The notes: a model not told the origin generated them from the letters alone. Counted from the stretch's first letter, positions 11,073 through 19,585 are shown. The stretch is 53,768 nucleotides of DNA from Candidatus Merdivicinus faecavium (GCA_018716285.1 DVKD01000026.1:1-53768); one strand, 5' to 3'. Numbers and translations: made by a program.

Positions 11073-12545
11073 ATGGGAAAACCAACCGGTTTTTTAGAAT
11101 ACCAGAGAAGGTCCGCGCCGTCCAGGGAGCCGCTGACGCGGATCCAGGATTTTGACGAATTTCACGAACCTCTTTCCAAGGAGGAAAGGATGCGGCAGGG
11201 CGCCCGCTGCATGAACTGCGGCGTCCCCTTCTGCCAGTCGGGGATGCTGCTCCATGGGATGGCTGCCGGCTGCCCGCTGCACAATCTCATTCCGGAGTGG
11301 AACGACGAGGTGTATCACGGCAACGCCCGGCACGCCCTTTCCCGCCTTTTAAAGACCAATAATTTTCCGGAGTTCACCGGCCGGGTCTGCCCCGCGCCCT
11401 GCGAGGCCGCTTGTCTTTGCGGGCTGGGGGACGCCCCGGTTTCCATCCGGGACAATGAGCTTGCAATCATCGAAAGCGGCTATGCCGGCGGCTGGATGCA
11501 GCCCCATCCTCCCGCCGTCCGCACGGAAAAGCGGGTGGCGGTGGTGGGTTCCGGCCCCTCTGGACTGGCCTGCGCGGATATGCTCAACAAGCGGGGGCAC
11601 CGGGTGACGGTGTTTGAGAAAAACGACCGCCCCGGCGGGCTTTTGATGTACGGCATCCCCAACATGAAGCTGGATAAACGGGTGGTGGAGCGCCGCGTTA
11701 AACTCATGGAGGAGGAAGGCGTAGAATTCCGGGTCAATATCCAGGTGGGGCCGGACATCTCCCCGGAGGAATTGCGGCGGGAATTTGACGCCGTGGTCCT
11801 CTGCTGCGGGGCGGAGCACCCCCGGGACATCCAGGCCGAAGGCCGGGAAGGGGCGGGCGGCGTCCTGTTTGCCGTGGATTTCCTCCGGCAGACCACCAAA
11901 AGCCTGCTGGATTCCGGCCTGAAGGACGGGAATTTCGTCAGCGCCAAGGGCCTGGACGTGGTGGTAGTAGGCGGCGGCGACACAGGAAACGACTGTGTCG
12001 GCACCGCTATCCGCCAGGGATGCAAGTCCGTTACACAGCTGGAAATGATGCCCTGTCCGCCTATGAGCCGGACTGCGGACAACCCCTGGCCCGAGTTTCC
12101 CCGGGTCTGCAAAACGGATTACGGCCAGGAGGAGGCAATCGCCCGTTTTGGCCAGGACCCCCGGCGCTACTGCACCACGGTAAACCGCATTCTCACCGGC
12201 GAGGACGGCCGGATCACGGCCGTAGAGACTGTCCAAGTGAAGCTGGACGAAGCGCGCCGCACTCAGCCTGTCCCCGGCAGTGAGGAGATTCTTCCCTGCG
12301 GGCTGCTGCTGATTGCCGCAGGCTTCCTGGGCTGCGACGAGGAAACTGCCGCTGCATTCGGGGTGGAGCTTTCCCCCCGCCGGACGGTAAAAACGGAAGC
12401 GGGGAAATATGCTTCCAGCATCCCCGGGATTTTCACAGCAGGGGATATGCACCGGGGGCAGTCCCTGGTAGTATGGGCCATTTTGGAAGGCCGGGAATGC
12501 GCCAAAGAGGTGGACGCTTTCCTGGACGGCTATTCCAATCTATAA
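11073..12545 (+). CDS. gltD: glutamate synthase, small subunit
   Basis: The 490-residue FAD/NADPH subunit of GOGAT feeds electrons to the large subunit. Its N-terminal region has the cysteines for 4Fe-4S clusters (CMNCGVPFCQSG, GCPLHNLIPEW, RVCPAPCEAACLCG; about residues 46-115). The FAD fold GSGPSGLACADM follows, then the NADPH fold VVVGGGDTGNDC and the closing FAD block GIFTAGDMHRGQSLVVWAI. The start ATG at 11073 has AGGAGA upstream. It is the last gene of the nitrogen unit; a T-tailed terminator lies about 180 bases downstream. Confidence 0.97.
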   Translation: MGKPTGFLEYQRRSAPSREPLTRIQDFDEFHEPLSKEERMRQGARCMNCGVPFCQSGMLLHGMAAGCPLHNLIPEWNDEVYHGNARHALSRLLKTNNFPEFTGRVCPAPCEAACLCGLGDAPVSIRDNELAIIESGYAGGWMQPHPPAVRTEKRVAVVGSGPSGLACADMLNKRGHRVTVFEKNDRPGGLLMYGIPNMKLDKRVVERRVKLMEEEGVEFRVNIQVGPDISPEELRREFDAVVLCCGAEHPRDIQAEGREGAGGVLFAVDFLRQTTKSLLDSGLKDGNFVSAKGLDVVVVGGGDTGNDCVGTAIRQGCKSVTQLEMMPCPPMSRTADNPWPEFPRVCKTDYGQEEAIARFGQDPRRYCTTVNRILTGEDGRITAVETVQVKLDEARRTQPVPGSEEILPCGLLLIAAGFLGCDEETAAAFGVELSPRRTVKTEAGKYASSIPGIFTAGDMHRGQSLVVWAILEGRECAKEVDAFLDGYSNL

Positions 12546-12553
12546 AGGTAAAA

Positions 12554-12583
12554 AACCGCCGTATAAGATTCTATACGGCGGTT
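12554..12583 (-). terminator. hairpin after gltD with a T-run on the minus strand
   Basis: AACCGCCGTATA (12554-12565) pairs perfectly with TATACGGCGGTT (12572-12583) around a six-base loop. A T-tract follows on the minus strand only (12553-12550). It could be half of a convergent terminator, or could fold and end antisense transcripts entering gltD. Confidence 0.6.
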
Positions 12584-12682
12584 CAGAGTGTCGAAAAAGA
12601 GAGTATGGTCTGGCAAATTGCACAAAGGAGTGTTGTTTGCTGACGCAAATAAGCCGTGGATAAAAGCTTGAAAAATTCTAAC

Positions 12683-12708
12683 CTGTCATTTTGCAAGCAA
12701 AATGACAG
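12683..12708. repeat. 26-bp perfect palindrome in the gltD downstream region
   Basis: CTGTCATTTTGC and GCAAAATGACAG flank AA. It is the first of four closely spaced dyads (12683-12708, 12756-12774, 12785-12804, 12829-12851) around a terminator. No protein-coding reading is convincing between 12546 and 12947. The block could be an extragenic repeat element or a structured RNA. Confidence 0.6.
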
Positions 12709-12724
12709 CGCGGGGTCATCCGCG

Positions 12725-12755
12725 GCGGGTCTGCGGACCCGCTTTTTTCTTTTTG
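12725..12755 (+). terminator. rho-independent terminator of the gln/glt unit
   Basis: GCGGGTC (12725-12731), loop TGCG, GACCCGC (12736-12742), then TTTTTTCTTTTTG. It is the first convincing plus-strand terminator after gltD. Confidence 0.85.
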
Positions 12756-12851
12756 TTCGCGCCCGGGGCGCGAAAAGTAAGGTTCCGCCCATTGCGATGG
12801 GCGGCCAAAGGCTCTGCTTTTGGAATCTGCCGCCTTTTGAAAAAGGCGGGC
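12756..12851. repeat. cluster of three GC-rich hairpins
   Basis: Three consecutive dyads: TTCGCGCC/GGCGCGAA (12756-12774), CCGCCCAT/ATGGGCGG (12785-12804) and GCCGCCTTTT/AAAAGGCGGGC (12829-12851). Together with the palindrome and terminator upstream they fill the gap between gltD and the transglutaminase gene. They may be a dispersed intergenic repeat of this genome; only a whole-genome search could tell. Confidence 0.5.
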
Positions 12852-12910
12852 GAAAACTTTCCGTTCTCTTTTTGTAGGTTTACTTTTATTAGTGGCTTTT
12901 TGACAAACTG

Positions 12911-12936
12911 ACGCCTTCCCGGAAAAGGGAAGGCGT
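12911..12936 (-). terminator. hairpin downstream of the transglutaminase-like gene
   Basis: ACGCCTTCCC (12911-12920) and GGGAAGGCGT (12927-12936) form a 10-bp stem 11 bases past the minus-strand stop codon. The T-tract is weak on both strands, so termination is probable but not certain. Confidence 0.55.
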
Positions 12937-12947
12937 TGTCGTTTCCG

Positions 12948-14261
12948 TCAATAGGTCCCCTGGCTGTTCAGGTAGTAGCCGTCGATGGTGGTGTTGGCCG
13001 CCATCGAGCCGTCGCCGTACAGGTAGTACCATTTCCCGTTGATATGCTGCCACCCGGTGAGCATCGCGCCGGAGGGGCTTAAGTAGTACCACTTCCCGCC
13101 GATGTACTGCCACCCGGTCGCCATCGCCCCGGAAGAGGTGAGGTAGTACCACGCACCGTTGATGTACTGCCATCCGGTGAGCATTGCGCCGGAGGAGCTC
13201 AGGTAGTACCATGCCCCGCCAATATACTTCCATCCGGTCTGCATAATACTGGTCTCAGGGTCGAGGTAGTACCAGCGGCCGCCCAGGTATCCCCAGCCGT
13301 AGCAGGCGATGCCCTGGCGGATGTAGTACCAGTCGCCGCGGTAAAGCTGCCAGCCGGTGTAGTCGTAGAGGGTGCGGATGTAGCGGCCGTCGCTGTCGAA
13401 ATCAATGAGCTGGTAGTCGACGACGGTCCGGCCGGTCAGGGGCTTGCCCTCTTCCATATAATAGAGGTCGGAGTTGTAGCCGTCGTACCAGACGCCGGAG
13501 TAGACGACGCCGTTCTGGTCGCAGAAGAGCCACTCGTCCCCGATCAGGCGGAAGGCGCCGTCGTCATTGATGCGGTAGGCGGTGCGGTGGTTCGCGCCGA
13601 GATCTTCGGCGGAAATGGCGTAGTAGCGGCGGGTAGCGGATCCCTCGACCCGCTGGCCGTTTACGACCTTATTGCCGCAGTCCCAGGTGGGGTCATAGTA
13701 AAGCCACTGCCCGTCTATATAAGCGGCGTTCCAGGCGTGGTTGACCGTGTCGTAGTTCTCCTGCTCCCAGCCGCTCACCGAATCCATATAGATGCCGAGC
13801 GGGTCGCTGATGCTCGAGCCGTGGAAGGCGACGCAGGGCACGTCGACCGCATTCATCAGCTCGGCAAAGAGGGTGGCGAATCCTTCGCAGACTGCAACGC
13901 GGGTGGTGTAGGCGGAGTAGGGGTCGCCGCCGGGGAGGGCGCCGGAGCTTACGGAATCCTCGTCGTAATAGAGGTTTGTCGTCACCCATCGGTAGATGGC
14001 GGCAGCCTTCTGGGCGGCGGTCGTGCAGCCCGCGGTGATTTCCTGCGCGGCTTCCCTGAGAACGGCGCGTTCGTCGGGGTCGGGCGTGATCATCGCGCAG
14101 TAGAGGTAGGGGTTTTTGGAGGACAGCATGACGAGCTGCTGGATGTTGTCGTCAACGGCGCGGTCCAGATACCCGTCCTTCGCAGCAGCCGGCATCGAGG
14201 AAGCTGCGGCGATAGCGGCAGCCGCCATCAGCGCGGCCACAAAGCGTTTCCATTTCAGCAA
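12948..14261 (-). CDS. secreted transglutaminase-like protein with C-terminal cell-wall-binding repeats
   Basis: A probable exported protein of about 437 residues. The chosen start is TTG at 14261, 10 bases after AGGAG and placing a clean signal peptide (LKWKRFVAALMAAAAIAAAS, cleavage near AAAKDG) at the N-terminus; the longer ATG reading adds an unlikely prefix. Residues about 95-205 form a transglutaminase/protease-like core with Cys in AVCEGFATLFAEL, His in DTVNHAWNAAYI and Asp in LYYDPTWD, the expected triad. The last 190 residues hold about seven aromatic GW/WYYL repeats (GWQYINGAWYYL and variants) of the choline-binding type that attach proteins to the wall. A wall-modifying or peptide-cleaving role is likely; the substrate cannot be read. 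The promoter carries WalR-like repeats. Confidence 0.85.
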   Translation of the reverse strand: MLKWKRFVAALMAAAAIAAASSMPAAAKDGYLDRAVDDNIQQLVMLSSKNPYLYCAMITPDPDERAVLREAAQEITAGCTTAAQKAAAIYRWVTTNLYYDEDSVSSGALPGGDPYSAYTTRVAVCEGFATLFAELMNAVDVPCVAFHGSSISDPLGIYMDSVSGWEQENYDTVNHAWNAAYIDGQWLYYDPTWDCGNKVVNGQRVEGSATRRYYAISAEDLGANHRTAYRINDDGAFRLIGDEWLFCDQNGVVYSGVWYDGYNSDLYYMEEGKPLTGRTVVDYQLIDFDSDGRYIRTLYDYTGWQLYRGDWYYIRQGIACYGWGYLGGRWYYLDPETSIMQTGWKYIGGAWYYLSSSGAMLTGWQYINGAWYYLTSSGAMATGWQYIGGKWYYLSPSGAMLTGWQHINGKWYYLYGDGSMAANTTIDGYYLNSQGTY

Positions 14262-14283
14262 AATGATCACACTCCTTTTCCCC

Positions 14284-14343
14284 ATCATAGCACATTTCGG
14301 AACGGGTGGCAAGGAATTTTACCAAACTGTAAGAAACTGTAAA
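14284..14343 (-). promoter_or_regulatory. promoter with WalR/PhoP-like tandem repeat for the transglutaminase gene
   Basis: Minus strand: TTGCCA (14312-14307), 17-base spacer, TATGAT within an extended TGCTATGAT. Upstream, on the plus strand, TGTAAG (14328-14333) and TGTAAA (14338-14343) repeat with a 10-base period. This resembles OmpR-family sites such as WalR (TGTWAH twice, normally 11-base period). Control of a wall protein by a WalR homologue would fit, but the period is one base short. Confidence 0.6.
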
Positions 14344-14389
14344 GAATTATTCAGAAAATAGCAATTTTTCACAGCCCTATGCTGCCGGG

Positions 14390-16714
14390 TCAGCGGGAGC
14401 GTTCGAGGGTTTCCGCCTCCTGCATCAGCTTGCGGTAGGCCCCCGGCGTGATCCCTTCGAGCCGGCGGAAAGCCTTGATGAGGGCGGGGCCGGTGAGGAA
14501 GCCGGTTTTGGCTGCAATCTCGTCCATCGTGAAGGCGGTCTGCTGCAAAAGATTTTTGGCTTCGCCGATGCGCAGCTGGGCGAGATAGTCGAGCGGGGCC
14601 ACCCCGAATTGCAGCTTGAACAGCTTGGAGAGGTAGGAGGGGGAGATCCCGAGGATATTGCCCAGCGCGTTGTTGTTCAAATCCGGATCGGCGTAGTGGC
14701 CGCGGATATAGGCGGCGGCGCGGTCGCAGATGGTGTGGGTCTCCCGGCTGGCGGCCCGGTGAAGGCGGAGCTTTTCCACCGCTTCGGCGAGGCTTCGCTG
14801 GTAGTCGGCGAGGGTCTCGGCCTCGAGGAGGCCGCGGAGGAGGTCGGCCTCCTCATCCGGGGGGACGGAACCGATCTGCCGCGCGATTTTGTTCAGGGTG
14901 TTGGCAATCTCATAGCGGTAGCACTGGAAGGTCTCAAAGGCCGATTCCTGAGAGAGGGAGAAAGCGCCCGCGACCTCCGCGGCAGTGCGCTGCGGGTCGC
15001 CGGGGGAATCAAGCTGGACATAATGGAGAAGGATCTGCGCCGCCTTGGAGTCGGCAGCGCTGTTGTAGCAGAAGAGCCGGCCCCGGATGTCGCGGTAGAG
15101 GATGCGCCGCCCGCGCCCGTAGACAAAGCGGTAGCTCATCGCCTGCAGGGCCTGGCTGTATGCCAGGTGGAGGCCGGAAAGGCCGCTTTGGACGTCGCTC
15201 ATCGCGAAGGTGCAGAGAATGCCGAAATGCTCGGACAGAAATGCGCCGAACCGGCCGCAGAGGGCGCGGGCGTCCTCGAGCAGCTCCTCGTCCCGTCCGC
15301 TGCGGAAGTTGAGCACGCCGACATAGCGCATCGATCCCAGCTCGAGGAGGAACCCCTGATGGACGGCGGCGGAAAGCTCGGGGAAGACGTTTGCGAGGAT
15401 AAAGGAAAGGATCCGCTGGCTTTCGGCCGGGTCGCGGCCGCCGACCGCATCCTTGTCATATTCCTCCACCTGGAGCAGGACGACCCCGAACTTGTCCGAG
15501 AGCAGGCGGATCTGGTAGGCGGAGAAGGCGTCTTCGTCGTCGCAGTCCTGGTTATAGCTTCCCTGCAGGGCGCGGAGCAGGAAATCCTCCTGCAGGGCGT
15601 GGCTTTCGTTTTCGATCCGGCTGGAAAGGAGGTCGTTTTCCTCCAGCGACTGCTGCAAGACGGTGCGGACAAATTCCAGCTCGTTTTGTTCCCGCCGGTC
15701 ATAGGAGCGGTTGGTTCTGGTGCGGATGGTGCTTAAGAGCGAGGTGATGGGGGAGTAGTTGCGGCGGGTCAGATAGATGGTGACAAAGGCCGAGACCCCC
15801 ATGCAGAGCAGCATGCTCACCAGCGCGATGATCCGCAGCATATTGAGCCGTTCCCAGAAGGCGGAGACAGGGGTCAGCGAGACATAGGTGCAGCTTAGGA
15901 CTTCCGAGGCGTGAACCTGGACGACATAGCGCTCCCCGCCGATCGTGTCCTCCTTCAGGATGTCGTTCTCATAGCGGGAAAGGTCGAGCTCCCCGGAAAA
16001 CTCGGCGGACGCGGCGAGGGGGGTTCCCTCCTCGTCAAAGATGAGGATGATGCCGTCCCGGTGGAAGTTTGCCGACTTGAGCATCTGCTCGAGGAGGGCG
16101 GGCTGCAAAACCGCGCAGACGCTCATTTCGGGGGAAGCTAAAGCGTAGCCTGTATTCTGTCCCATGACGACTGCGAGGTTCGGGCGGGTGATCGGGCCGC
16201 CCAGCGAGATAAGGCGGGGCGTGTTGCCGCGTTCCACCGTCAAAAGCCGGCGGAAATCCTCCACAGTGGATTCGCCGAGGGCGGAATAGTAGGTAGTGGA
16301 GTAATACTCCCCCGAGAGGGCCGAATAGTCCGCCGAGATGACCTGATCGGAGAGGTAGTAGTAGACAAAGACGTCCGAAAAGGTGTCCCGAGTAAGCCCG
16401 TTCAGATATTGCTTGATCTCATAGGTCTCGTAGCCGTTTTCGGGCGCGCCCATCTGCAGGCTGTAGCTGCGGCGCTTGACGGTGCTGCCCTGCAGGACCT
16501 GAAAGCAGGTGCTCACCATTTCGGAGAGGCGGGTGTCCACATTGCCGAAAAACTGGTGCAGGCTGTTTTTGCTCGAAAGCAGGATCTCGTTGCGGACGGT
16601 GTAGTCGGCGGAAAAATAGGTGACAAAGATGGTCAGGAAGGGGACCAGCAGGATCAAAAGATAGGAATAGAGGAATCGAAGAAAATAGCTCCTGTTTGAA
16701 TTTGAACGATGCAT
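14390..16714 (-). CDS. membrane-anchored AraC-family regulator with extracellular sensor
   Basis: A 774-residue one-component regulator. A first membrane helix (about 10-35, FLRFLYSYLLILLVPFLTIF) and a second (about 290-315) bracket a roughly 250-residue extracellular sensor of the dCache type. A HAMP-like/coiled linker and a long cytoplasmic region follow, ending in two AraC helix-turn-helix units (about 675-770, with NALGNILGISPSYLSKLFK and MDEIAAKTGFLTGPALIKAF). Such proteins sense sugars or peptides outside the cell and activate the adjacent uptake operon. Here the solute-binding protein gene is divergent, with repeats spaced 20-22 bp between the two. ATG at 16714 follows GGAGG. The ligand is unknown. 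Confidence 0.9.
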   Translation of the reverse strand: MHRSNSNRSYFLRFLYSYLLILLVPFLTIFVTYFSADYTVRNEILLSSKNSLHQFFGNVDTRLSEMVSTCFQVLQGSTVKRRSYSLQMGAPENGYETYEIKQYLNGLTRDTFSDVFVYYYLSDQVISADYSALSGEYYSTTYYSALGESTVEDFRRLLTVERGNTPRLISLGGPITRPNLAVVMGQNTGYALASPEMSVCAVLQPALLEQMLKSANFHRDGIILIFDEEGTPLAASAEFSGELDLSRYENDILKEDTIGGERYVVQVHASEVLSCTYVSLTPVSAFWERLNMLRIIALVSMLLCMGVSAFVTIYLTRRNYSPITSLLSTIRTRTNRSYDRREQNELEFVRTVLQQSLEENDLLSSRIENESHALQEDFLLRALQGSYNQDCDDEDAFSAYQIRLLSDKFGVVLLQVEEYDKDAVGGRDPAESQRILSFILANVFPELSAAVHQGFLLELGSMRYVGVLNFRSGRDEELLEDARALCGRFGAFLSEHFGILCTFAMSDVQSGLSGLHLAYSQALQAMSYRFVYGRGRRILYRDIRGRLFCYNSAADSKAAQILLHYVQLDSPGDPQRTAAEVAGAFSLSQESAFETFQCYRYEIANTLNKIARQIGSVPPDEEADLLRGLLEAETLADYQRSLAEAVEKLRLHRAASRETHTICDRAAAYIRGHYADPDLNNNALGNILGISPSYLSKLFKLQFGVAPLDYLAQLRIGEAKNLLQQTAFTMDEIAAKTGFLTGPALIKAFRRLEGITPGAYRKLMQEAETLERSR

Positions 16715-16806
16715 ACCGTGCCTCCTTCTGTTTCATGCCTCCATTATATCAAATTCGGCCAGTTTTTTCAATTCTGACCACTGCTTTTTTGAGAAAAGAG
16801 CAGTCC

Positions 16807-16876
16807 ATTTGCAAAATTGGCAGCGCATTTTTGCGTTTTGGGAAGCGATTTTGCGATTTGGCTTCTGTATTTTGCG
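16807..16876 (+). promoter_or_regulatory. operator-like direct repeats upstream of the solute-binding protein gene
   Basis: TTTTGCG occurs at 16829, 16849 and 16870, in two cases followed by NTTTGG; a looser copy, ATTTGCA, starts at 16807. Spacing is 22, 20 and 21 bases, two helical turns, typical of AraC-family activators. The last copy overlaps the -35 position of the promoter. Confidence 0.75.
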
Positions 16877-16888
16877 GGCCGGGTTTGG

Positions 16889-16894
16889 TATACT
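16889..16894 (+). promoter_or_regulatory. -10 element of the sugar-uptake operon
   Basis: TATACT lies 49 bases before the ATG. The -35 position (16866-16871, TGTATT) is poor, as expected of an activator-dependent promoter, and is overlapped by the last TTTTGCG repeat. Confidence 0.65.
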
Positions 16895-16942
16895 GAAGAC
16901 ACAGGAAACCCCACACAATCACAAAACAGGAGGGAAACATTG

Positions 16943-18568
16943 ATGAAAACCAAACAGATTTTAGCGGCAATCCTCGCCGCCATGATGGCTTCCGCCGCCC
17001 TTTCCGGCTGCGGCGATGGCGGAGAATCCTCCCAGAGCACAGCCAGCACCCAGTCCAGCGCGGCGGCTTCTTCCGGCGAAACAGAAGAGTTCGCGGGCTA
17101 TCCGATTGAGACGGACGAGACGCTGACGGTGTGGACAGCGGGCACTTTGGGCCCAGATTCCTCTTATACTGATTACACGGAGTCTCCCTTCCACACCGGG
17201 CTTGCTGAAATGACCGGCATCAATGTGGAGTGGCAGTTCCCGGCGGCGGGCAGCGACAACACGCAGGCGTTCAACCTGTTACTGGTCAGTGACGATCTCC
17301 CGGATATCATGTTTTGGCAGATTATCAGCAATGCCCAGCAATATATCGATGATGGGGTGATCCGCGACCTTACCGCAGACCTTCCGACCTATGCGCCCAA
17401 CTATTGGCAGTACCTTCAGGAGAACGAGCATTACGACAAATCTCTGAAAACGGACTCGGGGCAGTATTACGGGGTCGGAAGTTTCCGCGAATCCATCTGG
17501 GGCGCGGTCTATGCCGGGCCGGTGCTCCGGGCGGACTGGCTCAATGAGCAGGGGCTGGACGAACCCGTCACTATGGAGGACTGGGACACCATCATCCGCA
17601 CCTTCAATGAAGCTTATGGGGCGCGGTTTGCCTTTGTCACATCGAGAATGTACACAGGGTTCGGCTCCGCGTACGGCGCTTACACCACCTTCAGCCCCAG
17701 CTTTTACATTGACGACAACGGCAAGGTGCAGTATTCCATGGCCCAGGAAAACTGGAAGAATTACATGCAGCAGCTCAACACCTGGTACGAGGACGGGCTG
17801 ATCGACCCGGATTCGGTAACCCTGGACGACAATGGAATGAGTACCAAGACATTAAACGATGAAACCGGAACCACTATAACTGCGACCAGCCAGCTGAGCA
17901 CCTGGATCCAGAATGCGGAATCCGCCGGGACAGGTGCAGAATGGATCGGCGTTTCCTACCCTGTGGCGCAGGAGGGGGACGTGGTCACCGCTACGCAGAT
18001 GGAGGACACGGTGCAGAGCTATGTCGCCGCCGTTACCACCAGCTGCTCTGATGAAAAGCTGCCTCTTGCGCTCCGCTGGCTGGACTACGGCTTTACGGAC
18101 GAAGGCTACCTTTATTGGAACTACGGAACAGAGGGTGTCAGCTATACGATGGAGGACGGCGTCCCCACCTTTACCGATACCGTTCTCAACGACCCCGCGG
18201 GCACCCGCTACGGCCTTGACAAATATATCGGCACGCAGTGGGCCGGTATTTCCAAGCAGGCGGAGGGCATGGTCAAGCAGAAGAACGCGCCGGAATCTGT
18301 CGCGGCGGTCGATCTTTGGGTCGAGAACAATGAGATGGCCGACCACCTGATGCCCTATGGCGTAACGCTGACCACTGAGGAGAGCACAGAGTATAGCTCC
18401 CTCGCTACGTCCATCGACACCTACGCCTCCGAAATGGCCCTGAAGTACCTGACCGGCGAGGAATCGCTCGATAATTTTGACAGCTTCGTCGAGACTATGA
18501 ATGAAATGGGCCTGCCTCGTGTCCTAGAGATCCGGCAGGCAGCTTACGACCGCTTCCTGGCGCGCTGA
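16943..18568 (+). CDS. extracellular solute-binding lipoprotein of a sugar ABC transporter
   Basis: A 541-residue family 1-type binding protein (LplA-like). The start at 16943 follows AGGAGGG and gives a lipoprotein signal with Cys23 in LSGCGDGG, then a Ser/Thr/Ala-rich tether (about 28-50). The mature part has the ETLTVWTAGTL opening of sugar-binding proteins and repeated Trp/Tyr-rich surfaces. It would capture an oligosaccharide for the two permeases that follow. No ATPase gene is nearby; LplABC-type systems usually borrow a shared MsmK/MsmX-like ATPase. The gap to the permease gene contains a strong hairpin that could raise the binding protein's expression over that of the permeases. Substrate unknown. 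Confidence 0.92.
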   Translation: MKTKQILAAILAAMMASAALSGCGDGGESSQSTASTQSSAAASSGETEEFAGYPIETDETLTVWTAGTLGPDSSYTDYTESPFHTGLAEMTGINVEWQFPAAGSDNTQAFNLLLVSDDLPDIMFWQIISNAQQYIDDGVIRDLTADLPTYAPNYWQYLQENEHYDKSLKTDSGQYYGVGSFRESIWGAVYAGPVLRADWLNEQGLDEPVTMEDWDTIIRTFNEAYGARFAFVTSRMYTGFGSAYGAYTTFSPSFYIDDNGKVQYSMAQENWKNYMQQLNTWYEDGLIDPDSVTLDDNGMSTKTLNDETGTTITATSQLSTWIQNAESAGTGAEWIGVSYPVAQEGDVVTATQMEDTVQSYVAAVTTSCSDEKLPLALRWLDYGFTDEGYLYWNYGTEGVSYTMEDGVPTFTDTVLNDPAGTRYGLDKYIGTQWAGISKQAEGMVKQKNAPESVAAVDLWVENNEMADHLMPYGVTLTTEESTEYSSLATSIDTYASEMALKYLTGEESLDNFDSFVETMNEMGLPRVLEIRQAAYDRFLAR

Positions 18569-18592
18569 CAGCCGGAACATTTCCGGCGGCAA

Positions 18593-18628
18593 ATTCCGGG
18601 CGGTTCCCTTTGCGGGGCCGCCCGGAAT
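18593..18628 (+). promoter_or_regulatory. intercistronic hairpin between binding protein and permease genes
   Basis: ATTCCGGGCGG (18593-18603) pairs perfectly with CCGCCCGGAAT (18618-18628). There is no T-run, so it is more likely an mRNA-stabilising or partly terminating structure. The second sugar operon has a comparable hairpin at the same position. Confidence 0.65.
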
Positions 18629-18652
18629 CCATACACCGAAAGGGGAATCAAT

Positions 18653-19585
18653 ATGGCAAAACGAGCCGCAAAGCGGCCGATCGGTCAGCTTATCGCCCGG
18701 GATTTCCGGCAGAACAAGTGGAAATACCTGATGATCCTGCCGGTCGTCGTTTACTTTATCCTGTTTGCCTACAAGCCGATGTACGGCATTATCATCGCGT
18801 TCAAAAACTACCGTCCCACGCTGGGGATCATGGAAAGCCCCTGGGTCGGGCTGGACCAGTTTACCACTTTTTTCAAGGATCCCTACTTCTGGCGGCTGCT
18901 CCGCAACACCTTTACCATCAGCGGCTTAAGCATCCTTTTCGGCTTTCCCGCCCCCATCCTGCTGGCGCTGCTCATAAACGAGATCCGGTGCAGCTGGTTC
19001 AAGCGGACGGTGCAGACCGTCTCCTACATGCCGTATTTCATCTCTGTCGTCGTCATGTGCGGGCTGTTAAAGGCTTTCTGCCAGACCGACGGGGTCTTCA
19101 ATGACCTCATTGCGGCGTTCGGCGGTACGCGGGAAAACCTGCTGTCGGTCAAGGATAATTTCTACGCGATCTATGTCGGGTCGGGGATCTGGCAGTCGAT
19201 CGGATGGGATTCCATCATTTACCTGGCGGCCCTTTCGGGCATTGACCAGCAGCAGTACGAAGCGGCGCGGATCGACGGCGCGGGGCGGTTCCGGCAGATG
19301 TTTTCCATCACCCTGCCGGGGCTTGCGCCGACCATCACCATCCTCTTTATCCTGCGGATGGGCGGCATTTTAAACGTCGGCTACGAAAAGATCCTGCTGC
19401 TCTACCAGCCGCTGACCTATGAGGTGGCGGACGTCATCTCGACCTATGTTTACCGCAAGGGCATCATCGAGGCGAACTACAGCTATTCGACGGCTGTAGG
19501 GCTGTTCAACTCGGTTGTCAATATCTGTTTCCTGGCCCTGACCAACGCAATCAGCCGCAGGGTCGGCGAAACGAGCCTGTTCTAG
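18653..19585 (+). CDS. sugar ABC transporter permease, LplB type
   Basis: A 310-residue inner-membrane permease with six predicted helices, the first after a basic N-terminus (about 25-45, YLMILPVVVYFILFAYKP). It has the ATPase-docking EAA-type loop in QYEAARIDGAGRFRQMF followed by ITLPGLAPTITILFILRMGG (about 205-250). The C-terminus ISRRVGETSLF is typical of LplB proteins. It partners the next gene to form the channel; the ATPase is not encoded here. ATG 18653 follows AAAGGGG. The stop TAG is the start of a run of ten G that includes the ribosome site of the next gene. Confidence 0.93.
   Translation: MAKRAAKRPIGQLIARDFRQNKWKYLMILPVVVYFILFAYKPMYGIIIAFKNYRPTLGIMESPWVGLDQFTTFFKDPYFWRLLRNTFTISGLSILFGFPAPILLALLINEIRCSWFKRTVQTVSYMPYFISVVVMCGLLKAFCQTDGVFNDLIAAFGGTRENLLSVKDNFYAIYVGSGIWQSIGWDSIIYLAALSGIDQQQYEAARIDGAGRFRQMFSITLPGLAPTITILFILRMGGILNVGYEKILLLYQPLTYEVADVISTYVYRKGIIEANYSYSTAVGLFNSVVNICFLALTNAISRRVGETSLF

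Noticed and set aside
12948-13300. Tandem DNA repeats of about 63 bases
   Set aside because: They are the codons of the aromatic wall-binding repeats, not a CRISPR array or mobile repeat.
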